From NCBI RefSeq assembly GCF_963676685.1, contig NC_092344.1, positions 46,150,830-46,214,829 on the forward strand: a stretch of 64,000 nucleotides of DNA, written 5' to 3'. Below the pieces are notes generated by a model. The model saw only the letters and a program-made list of their open reading frames with translations. It had not been told where the DNA came from and made no database searches. Below, in pieces: positions 1 to 12,926 of this stretch; within the stretch, counting starts at the first letter, position 1; each line of letters starts with the position of its first letter. The DNA is from Mytilus edulis. Its lineage: Eukaryota; Mollusca; Bivalvia; Mytilida; Mytilidae. A program made the position numbers and the translations under genes.

Positions 1-134
1 GAGAAATACAATTATAATCAAGCGATTGTCTGGCTTGGTCTTTTGAACATAAACCGTGAAAAAATAAAAATTTCACCAGACACATTTTTTTTCAGTATAA
101 GAAAGGAAAGGAAATGGTCCTTGATTTTTATAAT

Positions 135-1985
135 TAGGGGAGACTGGGGTTGAATGTGACACGGGTTGAATGAGACAGTGACTGTAAATCTTCCTTTAGA
201 GAAGAAATTATGGCATATTTAGAAAGTTTTCGTGAAGTCTTTTTTCAAATTGCATCGAGATAGAAATGGTTATGCCATAGAAGCGTTTTTAAAGATTTTA
301 TGAAGTAAATACTGAAAATCTAAGCCGTAAGTATTTTTTACGATGTTCGAAATATTTTTTATAATATTGATATTAATGATACCTTGTAAATAATCAAGAT
401 ATATAAATGAAGATAAAAATCCGGGGCTCAATGTGTGATATCATATAAAATCCAAGTACAATAAGTTTCTCCACGCCTGATCGCCACGTGACCAAACTTC
501 ATAGGGGCAGGTTGATACAGCACAAACGGGGCAGGTTGTGACAACCTCAGACAAGTATATTGTGAGTCTTTTCGCCCATTAATTCCAATAAGAATTATTT
601 TCAATCAAAATAAGGGATATACTCAAACAACATCTGACGTAAAACACTTTTGTTTCCGGTGTTTTTGTTTCAACGTAGGAGAGAACTAGATTGTTCAGTC
701 AAAAAGACGTACAATTGGACAGTGAGGAAAAGTTATGAAATAATGCAACATAAATACAATGTAACACACAATGATATTTTCATTTGAGCAGCATCTGCTA
801 TATAAAACCTAATCCACAAATGACAATGCAAACCACACTCAGTCACATACCAACGCATCAGTATATCATTTAACTGCATTATGTATATATGGCATTATAT
901 GCATTATGTATATATGGCATTATATGCATTATATATATATACTTAAAAGTCAGCATTTATATGTCCTGTAAGCTTGTTCATTCATCTTAAACAAAATAAT
1001 TTTTAAAGGGTAATACCCTTTCAGTCCAAGATTACACAGAAGTATGGTTGTATTAGAGCAGCATCTGCTAGTTTTTATACTTTTACAATTATGTAATGTA
1101 GTTTTATATGACAGCACAAACGGTTCCTTTTTTTTTTTTTTTTTTTTAATCTTCGTTCATATATCTTGATTATTTTACAAAGTATTATTTATATTAATAG
1201 TATATTTTTTTTTCGAGCATCGTAAAAGATAGCCACTGCTTAGACATTCACTATATGGCATTACCATGTCTGAAATGTCTCGCCTGCTTTCATTATCATT
1301 GGATTTCATTCATATATAGATAAAGGAAGAAGTGGTGTGAGTGCTTCATTCATACACCGAATACAGTAGACTATTGCATATTTCTAAGGGCATCTGTGAT
1401 ACGGACATGATAACTGATCCATGAAATGAGTTTGTCGGTTAACACTGTCTGAATGATATGTACACCTTGCAAGAATCCAATATACAAAATACCAAACATA
1501 GAAAATATCATACTAGTAACTAAATATAAGTGCGGTATTTCATATGACAAAACAGTTCCTTGACCATAAAAATGAGGTCAAGGACAAAGAATACATGACT
1601 GACGGAAAAGCTCTTACCATATCGTATTTCACGACGCGCAATACAAGGTATGACCTATCTAGTAGGTTTTCCACCTTCTGAAATTGTGACAAAGCATGTA
1701 CATCTGAACATGTAAACAGGACTACCAGTACTGTATGTATGTCACAACTTACCCCAACCTCTGTCTCAACGTACCCCGCACACGGGGTAGGTAGTGACAT
1801 GCGACAACCCCCATTAAATCGTCAGATGTGACTTAAGAAATAGCCCTAGTGGATTCAAATCCTTTTTAAAATGTACACGAGATGTTCGTCTAGTTTACTA
1901 GGTCTAGTGAGAAAGCTGCGTATAATTGATTTGTATATATAGACAAGAACATAAAAAGTGTCTCATTCAACCCCGGTCTCCCCTA
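135..1985. mobile_element. Non-autonomous DNA transposon with ~22-bp inverted ends
   Basis: The left end (135-156) reads TAGGGGAGACTGGGGTTGAA and continues TG. The reverse complement of the right end (1964-1985) is the same apart from one base, with C for T after GGGGAGAC. Both ends begin at TA, which would fit a TA target duplication as in Tc1/mariner-like elements. Inside, more sequence is inverted between the arms (about 338-420 against 1149-1230, and GGGGCAGGTTGTGACAACC near 525 against 1735-1810). There is no open frame of useful size. It could be a MITE-like deletion derivative; the family is not recognised. Confidence 0.6.
876..942. repeat. Short AT-rich tandem repeat
   Basis: A 25-bp unit, GCATTATGTATATATGGCAT followed by TATAT, is repeated about two and a half times inside the inverted-end element at 135-1985. 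Confidence 0.7.
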
Positions 1986-3336
1986 TATTTGAGAATTAAA
2001 AGTTGAAAAAAAAGATTAAAACATAAAAATGTAATTGTATTTATTTTTGTATTTTCTCATTTAAAAAATATCATGTAAGTTACACAGACGCTGTTCCTTA
2101 TTAATTAATCTAGCTCAACACAATACACATTAGCTCGTTTTTCTCTAATTATTGTTTTCTTCAAATTTATTTATCATATATTGAGTTTCAAAAATTGATT
2201 TTTAACTGCTGAAAATATGATTTTTGTGAGGTCATGTTAAGTCCCAGGAAATTGTTAGAATGCAGGATTTTTCACGTTTAACACCAAGCAAGCAACTATT
2301 AATATTGTCTGTCATGTCTGTTTTATGATGTAGTTTTTGCATAACACTATTTTTATCACTGGCAGGATATTTAAACCATAGATTTTACACAGATTTGAAA
2401 ATCAACTTTTTTATAAATATTTTAGAAAAAAAAAATATATTTAATAATGTATTTACAAATGTGTTTTCATGCTTTTAATTAATATTATAAAGTTATTATG
2501 ATAAATTATTTATTTATGAAAATCTTTTATTTTTGATTGTACTGTATTTTTATAAATGCTTGATATTGTGATAAAATTATTTTAAATTATTTTTAAGCTT
2601 TTTCATTCTCTACTAATCACATCAATGAACAGTTTTATTCAGTGCCGGTCAAATAGCCACTGCCTTCTCAATATCCTTGATTGGTGGTCGTTGCGTACCC
2701 CGAAAATGGGAAAGAGGGAAGGTCTGTCAATTTATGGTTATTAAACGTCCTCTATCGTGTTGTTTTTTATTTGAAATAATAAACTAATGCAGGAGGTTTT
2801 CTTTAGTTGTACTTTTCCGTGTATGACTCGTGTATAATCTATTAAAATGTGTTCATTTTCCAGAAAATGTACACTTTGAAATAAGAATGTAAGCATTTGG
2901 ATACATTATGAATGTATAAATTAATGAATCTTTATTTCCTCCATGTATACATATGAAGATTTGGATACAAAAAAAGAAAACAAGTAATTAAAAAGTAGCT
3001 CTGTATTAATGAGAACAGTTACACAATTTATATGATAAACCGTTTACTGGCTGAATGCTAGACTGAAATAGCATTTGCACAAACATGTATATTAAAAAGT
3101 TCTATCAACACCAGCGCTCTGGACTGACACTCTACATGTATACCACAGGACTGGCTAAATGCAAAAGTCTTGTCTGTGCACCAAAAAGGGGGACACCCGT
3201 ACGAAAACTATGGACTTTCAATCAGTGTATGGGTTGAAGTACTATATTTAGTCTTAGATGCAAGATTTTTTTATTAGTTGTTAGTGGCTTTGAACTAGTG
3301 TCAATTAACTGCGAGTACTATCAGATCTGTTCCTAG
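1986..3336. other. AT-rich intergenic DNA, no feature seen
   Basis: There is no convincing coding frame, splice-bounded exon or repeat end in this stretch. It is dominated by A/T runs. Confidence 0.6.
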
Positions 3337-4222
3337 TGTCTTTTTGTTGTTGGGATGTTCAAGTACCCGGCCACGTTCACTTGTATATTTTTGTCCATCT
3401 GATGAGTTAAGCCTTTATCAAAGAACATTGATTTTTATAGTTCGTTCTGATGTTGTACTGTTATAACACTGTCCTAGGTTAGGGGAGGGTTAGGACCCCG
3501 CTAACATTTTTAACCCCGCCACATTATGTATGTATGTGCCTGCTGTCCCAAGTCAGGAGCCTGTAATTTGCGAGTGGTTGTCGTTTGTTTATGGTTACAT
3601 ATTTGTTTTTCTATAAATAAGGCCGTTTGTTTTCTCGTTTGAATTGTTTTACATTGTCATTTCGGGGCTTTTTATAGCTGACTATGCGGTATGGGCTTTG
3701 TTCATTGGTGAAGGCCGTTCGGTGACCTATAAAGGCAACAGTAGTTTACCGCTGTTAGAAATTCATAAATCGATTGAAAAAAACAACAAATCCGGGTTAC
3801 AAACTAAAACTGAGGGAAACGCATGAAATATAAGAGGAAAACTACGACACAACAGAAACACAACATTAAAATTTAACACACACAGAAACGAACTATAATA
3901 TAACAATGGCCATTTTCCTGACTTGGTACAGGACATTTTAAGAAAAAAAATGGTGGGTTGAACCTGATTTTGTGGCATGCCAAACCTCACACTTTATTGC
4001 AATGTTAAATATAACATTGAAATGACAACATTACATGACAGGATAACAATACAAATAAATGGGAGAAAATATAGGACAGAGAAACACACGAATAATAGCT
4101 AACAAAAGGTATCAGGTTTAAAATGTAATACCCAGACGTGCGTTTAGTTGTTAATTTCTGTGTCATTTTGGTCTTTTGTAGAGAGTTGTCTCATTGTCAA
4201 TCATACCACATCTTCTTTTTTA
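3337..4222 (-). repeat. Dispersed mussel repeat, long copy (reverse orientation)
   Basis: This is the longest copy of the family seen many times here. It runs from GTGTCTTTTTGTTGTTGGGA through ACCCGGCCACGTTCACTTGT, TGTCCCAAGTCAGGAGCCTG and TTTATAGCTGACTATGCGGT to a TCTCATTGTCAATCATACCA end. The small open frames at 3644-3826 and 3763-3990 fall inside the repeat and are not genes. Calling it a common mussel repeat is from memory; the recurrence in this window is seen directly. Confidence 0.75.
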
Positions 4223-5094
4223 TACATAGTATAGCTGCATTTTTTCTCGATAGACAATTTTATTGGTTAGCAGTTTAATTCAAATGCACAAGTCTTCAAG
4301 TATTTGTATAATTGATTATTCTGCAAGTTTGAAAAAAATGAATTCTTATACATGTTATTAGGTCTCGACTGCTTTACTTTGTGTTAACATTCATATAAGC
4401 TTTTCATCTATAAATGTATCTCAGTAATATACTATGTCTCACGGTTTATGGGTGGACTAATTAAAGATTCGTCTAGATTCCATTTAATTGATAAATTCTA
4501 CAGCATTGTATCGTTACCTTAATGGACGATATTTTTCCGTTATTAATCAACAATTCTTCCAATTCTTTCAATGTCATGTCTAATTTTACCCATAGATATA
4601 TTGCCTATATTGTATTTAGGATTTACCCAAGGGACGTTACTTGATATAATATACATAATACATACAGCTATAGCTTTCCTTTCGTAGATTTATGTATTTT
4701 GGTTATTAACCTGAAACTCTGTACCAAAAAAAAAAACCTCCAAAACTAATGGTACGGGTTTTTGTTCTTTATGGTTAGTATTCCTTTCTGAACGATGATG
4801 TTCTTTGAATAAGACATTTGAATATTGATCTAATGTATTACAATTCTTAATTTTGTTTAATTGATAAACTTAAATATAACTAAATATATATGTGTATTCA
4901 TCTACAGTAATGAACACTTACGGTTCTATATCCTGACTACTGATTTTTTTTTAAAGTGATTCGTCAAAACCAGTCGATTATCTTATAGTGTAAAAGAAAG
5001 TGTAAATTTTATTGTCGTGCACAAAACATTATCTTTGACGTCATTTGGCACTAATTTTAACTTATTCGTCATGAAGGTATACCCCCATAACGAC
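4223..5094. other. Intergenic DNA, no feature seen
   Basis: AT-rich sequence with no supported gene, repeat boundary or RNA. Confidence 0.5.
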
Positions 5095-5475
5095 CCTCGT
5101 TATTGGGAGTACTCTTAGATCTTTCTTTTTGTATATTGTCTTTTTATTAGTTGTTCTTTGTGCATGTTCTTTTGCTGTATCGCAAATATGTTAAACACCG
5201 CCACATTTCGTATGTGTCTGTCCCAAGTCAGGAGACATTCAGTGGTTGCCATTGCTTGATTGCTTTCTATCACATTTATTATTCATTTTTTTTTTGTGTT
5301 ATTAAATCATGTTTTGGTTTTTCTCATTGGATTTTTTTTTTTATTTTGTCATGCCTTTGTTTATATCGTTCTTTACCGTTAGCTTTCAGTTTCTCCATTT
5401 TTAAGACCGTACGATGACCTAAAGTGGCTTATATCCGCGGTGATTTTGTCTCATGTAGAGTAAATTTGTCTCATT
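5095..5475 (-). repeat. Dispersed mussel repeat, diverged copy
   Basis: This stretch contains GTCCCAAGTCAGGAGACATT, GGTTGCCATTGCTTGATTGC and a GACCGTACGATGACCTAAAG stretch matching the family at 3337-4222, followed by TCTCATTTGCAATC. The frame at 5151-5417 lies inside it and is not a gene. Confidence 0.6.
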
Positions 5476-6179
5476 TGCAATCTTCGCTCAAACCGGTACT
5501 AGGTACCGTCGTAATTTTGCAGTTAGGTGAGAGGATTTGTTTCTGTTCCGTCAGTGTGACTTTGAGATGAAGAACAGCAATACACGCTGATCCTTTACTT
5601 TTTATTTTTTGTTGTGACAGTGTATATACTTTTGTTGTGTTATTGATGGATACTCATATCCTTTCCTTTCCTTTCTATGACATCATGTCTTCTTATTTGT
5701 AGATCTAGATAGATTATTCCTAAATCAGAATAAAGTTACTTAATTCATAATCCGCGATAAAAATGTTCACTACATACATTTAACGTAGACTTTGATGATT
5801 GCAACTATCACATTGAACTTGAAATAAAGGATATCAATAATATTGGAAGGTCTGCTACACACTCAAAAAATTGATAGCGATATTCAGTTGAGTGCTTAAA
5901 GATAAATGCAAGGAAGAACATCTTCCAGTTGTTAGATCTTGATAGGAATACAAGTCCGTCGCTTTGCTGATGAATGTCTCGTAAAAAAACAACATTGGGG
6001 GACTTAACCTTCAACACCAAGAAGATCTTAAACATCTTGAAACATGGACAATTTCTTGGGGCGTGTCACTGTTCAAGTAGAACGCATAAAAGAAGAGGCA
6101 TTTGTTCACCGCTTACTGTAATGGAGAACGGTGACTATCCAATGGCCACTGAATAAGCTTGAGCTCACATCATGGATTA

Positions 6180-6520
6180 ACAAGAATGTGGCCAAAAACA
6201 CGGATGCCCCACTCACACTATAATTTTCCAAGTTCAGTTGACCATGCTATTTGAGTCAAAACTTTACTTTGGCATTAAAATTAGACAGGTCATATCATAG
6301 GGAACACGTGTACTAAGTTTCAAGTTGATTGGACTTCAACTTCATCAAAAACTACCTTGACCAAAAACCTAAAGCGGGACAGACGGACGGAAGGACGGAC
6401 GAACGGACGAACGGACGGACGAACGAACAAACGCACGGACGGACGGACGACCGAACGGTATAAAGGACGAACGAACGGACCGACGAACTCATGATCTCAC
6501 CAAACCCAAAACAAAAACAC
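6180..6520. repeat. Repeat with GGAC/GAAC tetranucleotide tract
   Basis: A block (AAGTTTCAAGTTGATTGGAC ... CTACCTTGACCAAAAACCTA) leads into an imperfect tetranucleotide array of GGAC, GAAC and AAGG units at about 6378-6490. Its structure is that of a dispersed repeat with a microsatellite tail. Confidence 0.6.
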
Positions 6521-6768
6521 GAACATAAGACAACAACTAAATCACGCGAGACTCTATAGTGAACAATCCTATTAAAATTTATTCAATGGCTACATAAACA
6601 TTAAATATTGATGCCATAGTTACTTTTCATCGCTACTTGTATTCTTGTATTTATGCGTAGGGTGAAATCTATTTCCACACCGGCAGTACTTATGGCCGTT
6701 CTATAACTTGTCTGCATTAGGTCGTCTTGGTTGTGCGTGACGATCCTTCGCAGTTACACTCTTTGCTT

Positions 6769-7515
6769 TTAAGGTTTATGTACCCTTCTGTAGCCATTTT
6801 TGTACGAACTTTTCAAACTTCAATTGTATCAAAACTACAGATATAATGAATAATAGAGATAGGCCATTTTGTACCTATTCCAAGGGGAAACTTGATGCAA
6901 AGCATTATTTTTTACTGTTCCATTGCATTTAATAGAAAAAGAGGACTTTGTGTCAAATAAATCAAGATTTTTATAGAAAATCCACAGCCTTTATCCTTGT
7001 ACTCTCATATTTGGCAATTTGATGACTGATAGATATAGGATTATTGCATGCAGTGCTAGCATTGATTTCCTTAAAATAAGTTTATAAATGTAGTTATTGG
7101 TTAAGACAAGTATAAATATGGCCAAAATCAAGTACACCTTTTAGGGTGCGCTCGACTTTAGTGACTCAGCACGAGGTGTTTTGGAATTTACAGGTTACTT
7201 AGAACTTTTTGTAAAAAATAAACACTAGCACATCATAGAAAATCAAGTGAGTAATTTATGTTTCAAATTTTATAACAAAAATCTCTGTATTAAAGGCTGT
7301 GGATTTTCTATAAAAATCTTGATTTATTTGCCACAAAGTCCTCTTTTTCTATCAAATGCAATGAAACAGTAAAAAATAATGCTGTGCATCAAGTTTCCCC
7401 TTGGAACATGTACTAAATGGCCTATCTCTATTATTTATTATATCTTTAGTTTTGATACAATTGAGGTTCGAAAAATTCGTAAAAAAATGGCTACAGAAGG
7501 GTACATAAACCTTAA
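6769..7515. mobile_element. Fold-back element with ~220-bp inverted arms and TTAA ends
   Basis: The left arm (6769-6995) starts TTAAGGTTTATGTACCCTTC. The right arm (7291-7515) ends with its reverse complement, GGGTACATAAACCTTAA. The arms match over about 220 bp with scattered differences, around a ~295-bp spacer. TTAA at both edges fits the target duplication of piggyBac-like elements. There is no transposase. The frame at 7438-7632 is an arm sequence, not a gene. Confidence 0.75.
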
Positions 7516-7809
7516 CCTTCTTAGCAGCTTCTTGAAGTGATAACGAGGTCTTGATAATCCATAACGGTTCTTAAAGAAATTTTGGAAAATATTTTCCAAA
7601 GTTGAAATGTTGCCATTCAAGCGTAATAACAAATCGATAAGTAGGTATATAAAATGTGTGTACTATAGTTGTGACTAGTGAGTAAAATCAAATTCGTGAA
7701 ATTGCTTATTTTTATTTAGTTAATCTTTTTATCTTTATAATATGATAGAATGACCTTTGGTATCGTCTTTTTAATGACGTTTCAACTAAAAGGGTCATAT
7801 CTTATGAAG

Positions 7810-8150
7810 AGAATTAATTATAAACTATAAACAAACGTTTAATCCCGCTGCAAATGTTTGCACCTGTCCTAAGTCAGGAATCTGATGTACAATAGTTGCC
7901 GTTTGTTTATGTAATTTATACGTGTTTCTCGTTTCTCGTTTTTTTATATTGATTAGACCGTTGGTTTTCCCGTTTGAATGGTTTTACACTAGTAATTTTG
8001 GGGCCCTTTATAGCTTGTTGGTCGGTGTGAGCCAAGGCTCCGTGTTGAAGGCCGTACATTGACCTATAATGGTTTACTTTTTTAAAATTGTTATTTGGAT
8101 GGAGAGTTGTATCATTGGCACTCACACCACATCGTCAAGGCCTATATCTA
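7810..8150 (-). repeat. Dispersed mussel repeat copy (reverse orientation)
   Basis: It contains GTCCTAAGTCAGGAATCTGA, GGGGCCCTTTATAGCTTGTT, GTGAGCCAAGGCTCCGTGTT and a TTGTATCATTGGCACTCACA end. It belongs to the same subfamily as the forward copy at 40575-40795. Confidence 0.7.
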
Positions 8151-8160
8151 ATTTATTACC

Positions 8161-8249
8161 CCGACCAGACGCGTACGGTCGGACCATACGCGTATGGTCG
8201 GACCATATGAGTATATACCCATATGATCCAAATACTCATATGGTCCGGA
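8161..8249. repeat. Cluster of nested perfect palindromes
   Basis: Positions 8182-8199 form an 18-bp perfect palindrome, GACCATACGCGTATGGTC. Immediately after it, CGGACCATATGAGTAT (8199-8214) is inverted perfectly at 8232-8247 around a 17-bp spacer. The flanking CCGACCAGACGCGTACGGTC (8161-8180) is an imperfect version of the same core. The function is not known. Confidence 0.7.
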
Positions 8250-10099
8250 ACATATACACTGGAAACACTATAATACATTTCTATATATAACTATATAACG
8301 AAAATCATATATTTATTTATAAAGCATATATTTCTATATTATTGGATTATCTGAGTTGCTTTTCCATATAAAGCAAAGTTTTTTTTTTTTTTTATTTCTA
8401 AACAGAAAAAAATGTTCTTTTCCGAATAGTGCCAACTTGGGTAGATGTGGCGATAATTAGGAGTAAAACAGTGGGAATGCGGGGTAAAGGGGAAGTGGGT
8501 GAGGTTCTGTTGAAAGAGGAAGGGGAAAAGTCGGAAATAGTGTTGAAATTACACAAATGTGAAAATTGAGAAATATTTAGCATGCTGCATCAACGTATAA
8601 AGCCCCTCCCCTCCCCCTCAAATTTTTGGAGTCCGTTCCAAAAAAAATCTCACAATTAACTGTTAAATTTTTTTTTACCTTTATCTTCAAATAAGCGACT
8701 TAATCTGCTATTATAATGCCAAAAAAAATGATTCAAACACATTCAAAACGCCAAAATTTATCGGAAACTTAAAAATTTTGTCTTATGTGTTACTCGTTAA
8801 AAATGAAATGCACACTTTATTTAAGGATAAGTGCTTGCAAGTTCGCAGAAAAAGGGTTTAAAGTTTTTTAATCATGAATTGAAATATAAGCAAGATGCAG
8901 ATACTGGTTTATTAATTGTAGCCTGTGTCGATATGAATAAACCATATTTTTATTCTTTATTTTTATATGTAAATTTCATTTCTTCGAACCTGTCGGAAAC
9001 AACTCTAACCATAGACTGGGATCCCGCTATATATAATCACCTTGTTCTATATATAGACAGGTGGAGACCAACGCCATTTTAGTTCTTTTTTGAACTATTT
9101 AATGCGCAACCAGTCGCGCAGGAGATTCCGGATGTTTCATAGGAATTTCCTTATTATGAATACAGCTGAATGGAAGAACGTCTGCTACAATAAAGATCGA
9201 TAAGCGCATTTAAATGGTATTCTCAAAAAATAATTGAATGTATATAACATGTAAAAATATTTATTATAAATATAATTACCAAAACAAAAAGAAAGATCTA
9301 CCCAAAAAATGAGGATTTAGATATTTTATTTTTATTTTTGGCAATAGCTATTTTTGCAGTACTGTCAGATCACAGCCAAAGGAGTTCAAACTACATGTGC
9401 ACTAATTAAAATTTAACAACTGCTGTGATTTAAGCCGTCAAAATAGCATTTTTCTATAGAAATGGCTATTTTCATTTATCTGCACCAGCAATGACAGCAA
9501 TATATGACCCCCCCCCCCCCCATATATATAGACTATAGTGACTTGACTTGTTATTGTGCTGATGGAAAGTTTAATATCTATGAAAATGTGCAGTCAACAT
9601 AAAAGAATCAAATACTTACTGATATAACAGTATTAAAATAAGAAAACAGCCAACAATATTTGAAATACATATAATTGTTTGAAAATTTTAAACATCTATT
9701 GGTCAAAGTGAAAACATTAGTTCACCTCAGTATAAAAGCAACAGGGCATACAAATCTTTGGACCATCACTAGGATATTTAGTCGGGGAACATTTCTTTAC
9801 TGAGAATTTAAACAAAATAGAAAAGTACAAAGAAGGGCTGTAAGATTTGTCACAAACCAATACACAGATACAAATGTACACCTCAAGCGTTATAGTGACA
9901 TAAAAAAAAACACACATTGTATGCATGCCTGGTCATGTTTTATAAAATCATATATTATCTCATTGCAATCACAACAACAGACTAGTTCACCTGTTAGACA
10001 GTCCGGGAACATGCACACACTCTTACTATCAGATTCCATCCAGCAGAACACAAATAAGGCAATAATCATTTTTTAAATTATAGGCCATATTAATTTAAA
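8250..10099. other. Intergenic DNA with a poly-C tract
   Basis: No supported gene was seen. A run of about 14 C lies at 9509-9522. Short open frames here (8831-9082, 9717-9926) lack splice context or recognisable protein features. Confidence 0.5.
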
Positions 10100-10165
10100 G
10101 GATAAAAATGAAGATGTGGTATGATTGCCAACTCTCCACAAAAGACCAAATGACTCAGAAATTAA
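10100..10165 (+). repeat. Dispersed mussel repeat, short forward fragment
   Basis: AAGATGTGGTATGATTGCCA, ACTCTCCACAAAAGACCAAA and TGACTCAGAAATTAACAACT form the 5' end of the family in forward orientation. Confidence 0.7.
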
Positions 10166-11540
10166 CAACTAACAAAGAAACAAAACAAAATTACCAATAT
10201 TTAACAAAAAATAAACAAGTCACAACAAACATTTTCAAATTCAATTTATAAAAGATGACATACATGTAGACTCCTTTGTAGAAAGCAGTATAATATCATA
10301 TATAATATTATAAGTTGTTTTCATCTCTAACAAACTAACAAGGTGATCATTGGACATTTTTTTTCCATCTTAAATATAATACTGTCTTCTTTAAGATTTC
10401 ATCAATTTCCCAGCTAGCTACTTTCTTCAATTTTATAAATTTATCTTCGTTATGGTAAACAACATTTTGACCTGTGTTTCCCAGTATTTTGATTTAAAGA
10501 AATGATGAAACTTTCACCAAAACCAAATAATTGGAACATTCAAGTAAACATAGACTATCCAATACATGTAAAATGTACTAGTAATCTTCTCTTGGTTAGA
10601 CAATGTAGAAAGTTTTCTTTTTAACTTATTTTTTTAATTAAGTTATGTCATTAAACTATAGACTGTTCTAAACAAAAACAAAATTAAATGTTTTTTTCTG
10701 ATATCAAATTTAATTCCCTGTACACTAGACAACATAATGGAAATAACTCTATTCATAGCTACCTATTTCTACTACTGTGTTGCCTGTATTTATCTCATAT
10801 TTATTTATATTATATATTTATACGAATTTATTGGTATTTAAACTAGAACAATTAACTCACAAACTTTTTGTGACTTCATAGGGTTGTAAAAGTGTTGACA
10901 GTGCGCACATTTTTAGAATTAAGGGTACAAAAATTTCAGCAAAAAATAGCTCCAAATTATCTCCCTTTGGTGCAAACATGCTACTTTTTGGCATCAAATT
11001 TGAAATAACTTTTTTTGATCATCGGTGACCTATATTTTTTTATCATTGTTTTCAAATAAGCTAAACATTAACTAAATAATTGTAAAATTAAAGTGATTTC
11101 TGTAATTAAGTTCTTTTTTTTATCTCAATAGTACCTCTTTTTCTCCTATTTAGTTCAACAACAACAAAAGTAGTTTTACACAAATGTATGCTTCTTCCAA
11201 AGGCAGATTGTGAGCCTAAATGATAGGTGACCATTCTTTTTTATTTTATTTTTCTATTAGGCATAAGATAAAGTTCATTTTTAGAAAAATTAGCGAAATC
11301 TTATATTAAATTAAAAAAAAAGATTTAGACCTGCGAGCCCCCTTAAGTGCTTTCGCACTTTATACAAAATGAACTTCCGTCAACGCTTTTACACCCAATG
11401 AAGTTTCAAAAAGAAGCATTCCATTCTTGAATAAGGAACTAATTTCTTTTTAAATGCTCAATGGTCATGACCGTAATAAATTCAAAGATATTTTTTTGTT
11501 ACAGATAGAAAGCTAACATCAAGCAGAAAATCGAACAACT
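10166..11540. other. AT-rich intergenic DNA, no feature seen
   Basis: There is no supported coding or RNA gene. Confidence 0.5.
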
Positions 11541-11808
11541 ATATAGACAAGATGGAACACTATTAAGTTAATAGTTACTAGACAGACAAGATGGAACACT
11601 ATTAAGTTAATAGTTACTAGACAGACAAGATGGAACACTATTAAGTTAATAGTTACTAGACAGACAAGATGGAACACTATTAAGTTAATAGTTACTAGAC
11701 AGACAAGATGGAACACTATTAAGTTAATAGTTACTAGACAGACAAGATGGAACACTATTAAGTTAATAGTTACTAGACAGACAAGATGGAACACTATTAA
11801 GTTAATAA
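11541..11808. repeat. 39-bp minisatellite, about 7 units
   Basis: The unit AGACAGACAAGATGGAACAC plus TATTAAGTTAATAGTTACT repeats almost without change. Because 39 is divisible by three, the reverse strand stays open (11519-11845) with a 13-residue repeat. That frame is a by-product of the array, not evidence of a gene. Confidence 0.9.
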
Positions 11809-12370
11809 CATATATTAAAGTAAGTAAGAATAGTAATGGTCCCAAAATTTAGTCATTTAAGGTGATTTCTGGATATTATAGTCTTCAAAATAAGAAGATA
11901 GTGTATGATTGCTAATGAAAAAAATATCCCCTAAAGACAATGGAACCATCGTAATCATCAACTCATTATACTGGAAAATAAATACACACTTCATGTACAA
12001 AATATACTAAAGGCTCTTAAGCTTTGCTGGTTCCAATGTAGAATTATTCAGAGCATTTTAGGATATAATTCACTACTTAACCATGTTTACAAGATAAAAA
12101 TAAAAAGTAGTATCATATGTTCTTTGGCACCGTACAAAAATACTATATTTACCGAACAAAGTCACATAAAGTATTGCAAAAAAAAAAAGGGAACACATAA
12201 ACTTAGAAAAATACATTTCATTGAAAAACCCCTCTGTAGAGAAATATAATAAATCTCGAAGATTTAGTGGTGTCTTCTTAATCTATCATGTCTATCTTGG
12301 ACTGGTTTATTTTTCTTCCTTGTCTGAACCCTCAACTCTCATTAGAAATAGGATACCTAAAACTTTATTC

Positions 12371-12703
12371 ATCCAGTAGGTCAATAAAGCAAAAAAAATT
12401 ATTACATTCATAGTATAAGGGAGATAATTCCTATTGATGTAATAAAAATATGTACTAAATTTTATTGGGACAATATCAGCCAATCAAATTACGAAAAATT
12501 ACTCCAGCATTCAGCCAATTTTTATTAGATATTTTTATTTATAGATGTGAAGAGACTTATGCACAAAGCTGAACAACGAGACAAAAATGAATTATATATG
12601 CAGAATTAGAAATAAAACAAAAAGCAAGGTAAGTTCAATTTGTGACACAGTTTGAACGTCAATAATAAAAAAGGGACATAATAATGTAAGATATTAAAAA
12701 AGG
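12371..12703 (+). promoter_or_regulatory. Putative promoter and 5' noncoding exon of the DUF6589 gene, copy 1
   Basis: This block is directly repeated at 12927-13247. It holds two CCAAT boxes (CAGCCAATCAAATTACG and CAGCCAATTTTT) upstream of a stretch ending AAAAAGCAAG|GTAAGTTC, a near-consensus 5' splice site. The next strong acceptor is at 13588, just before the first coding exon of the downstream gene. I infer a promoter plus an untranslated first exon; no transcript supports it here. Confidence 0.4.
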
Positions 12704-12926
12704 TTTTTGTAATTTGACAAAATTGAACCTTTTTGGCTGCAAAAAGCGAATTGTTATTTCACTATTTCACTTTCATTATTGATTGAACAAAAAAAATCAA
12801 ACTTTAGATTTTTTATATATCTCGTAGCTAGTGCCCCTTTAAGCAATTGCATGCAACCGTACAGCATTCAACTATGAGAAAAATCCATATACTTATTGTC
12901 AGCTATAAAAGACTCCAACATAATAA

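Noticed and set aside
3644..3990. Small frames on both strands (60 and 75 aa)
   Set aside because: Both are inside the common dispersed mussel repeat, and similar fragments recur elsewhere in the window.
11519..11845. 108-aa reverse-strand frame with 13-residue repeats
   Set aside because: It is produced entirely by the 39-bp minisatellite, with no start context or splice support.
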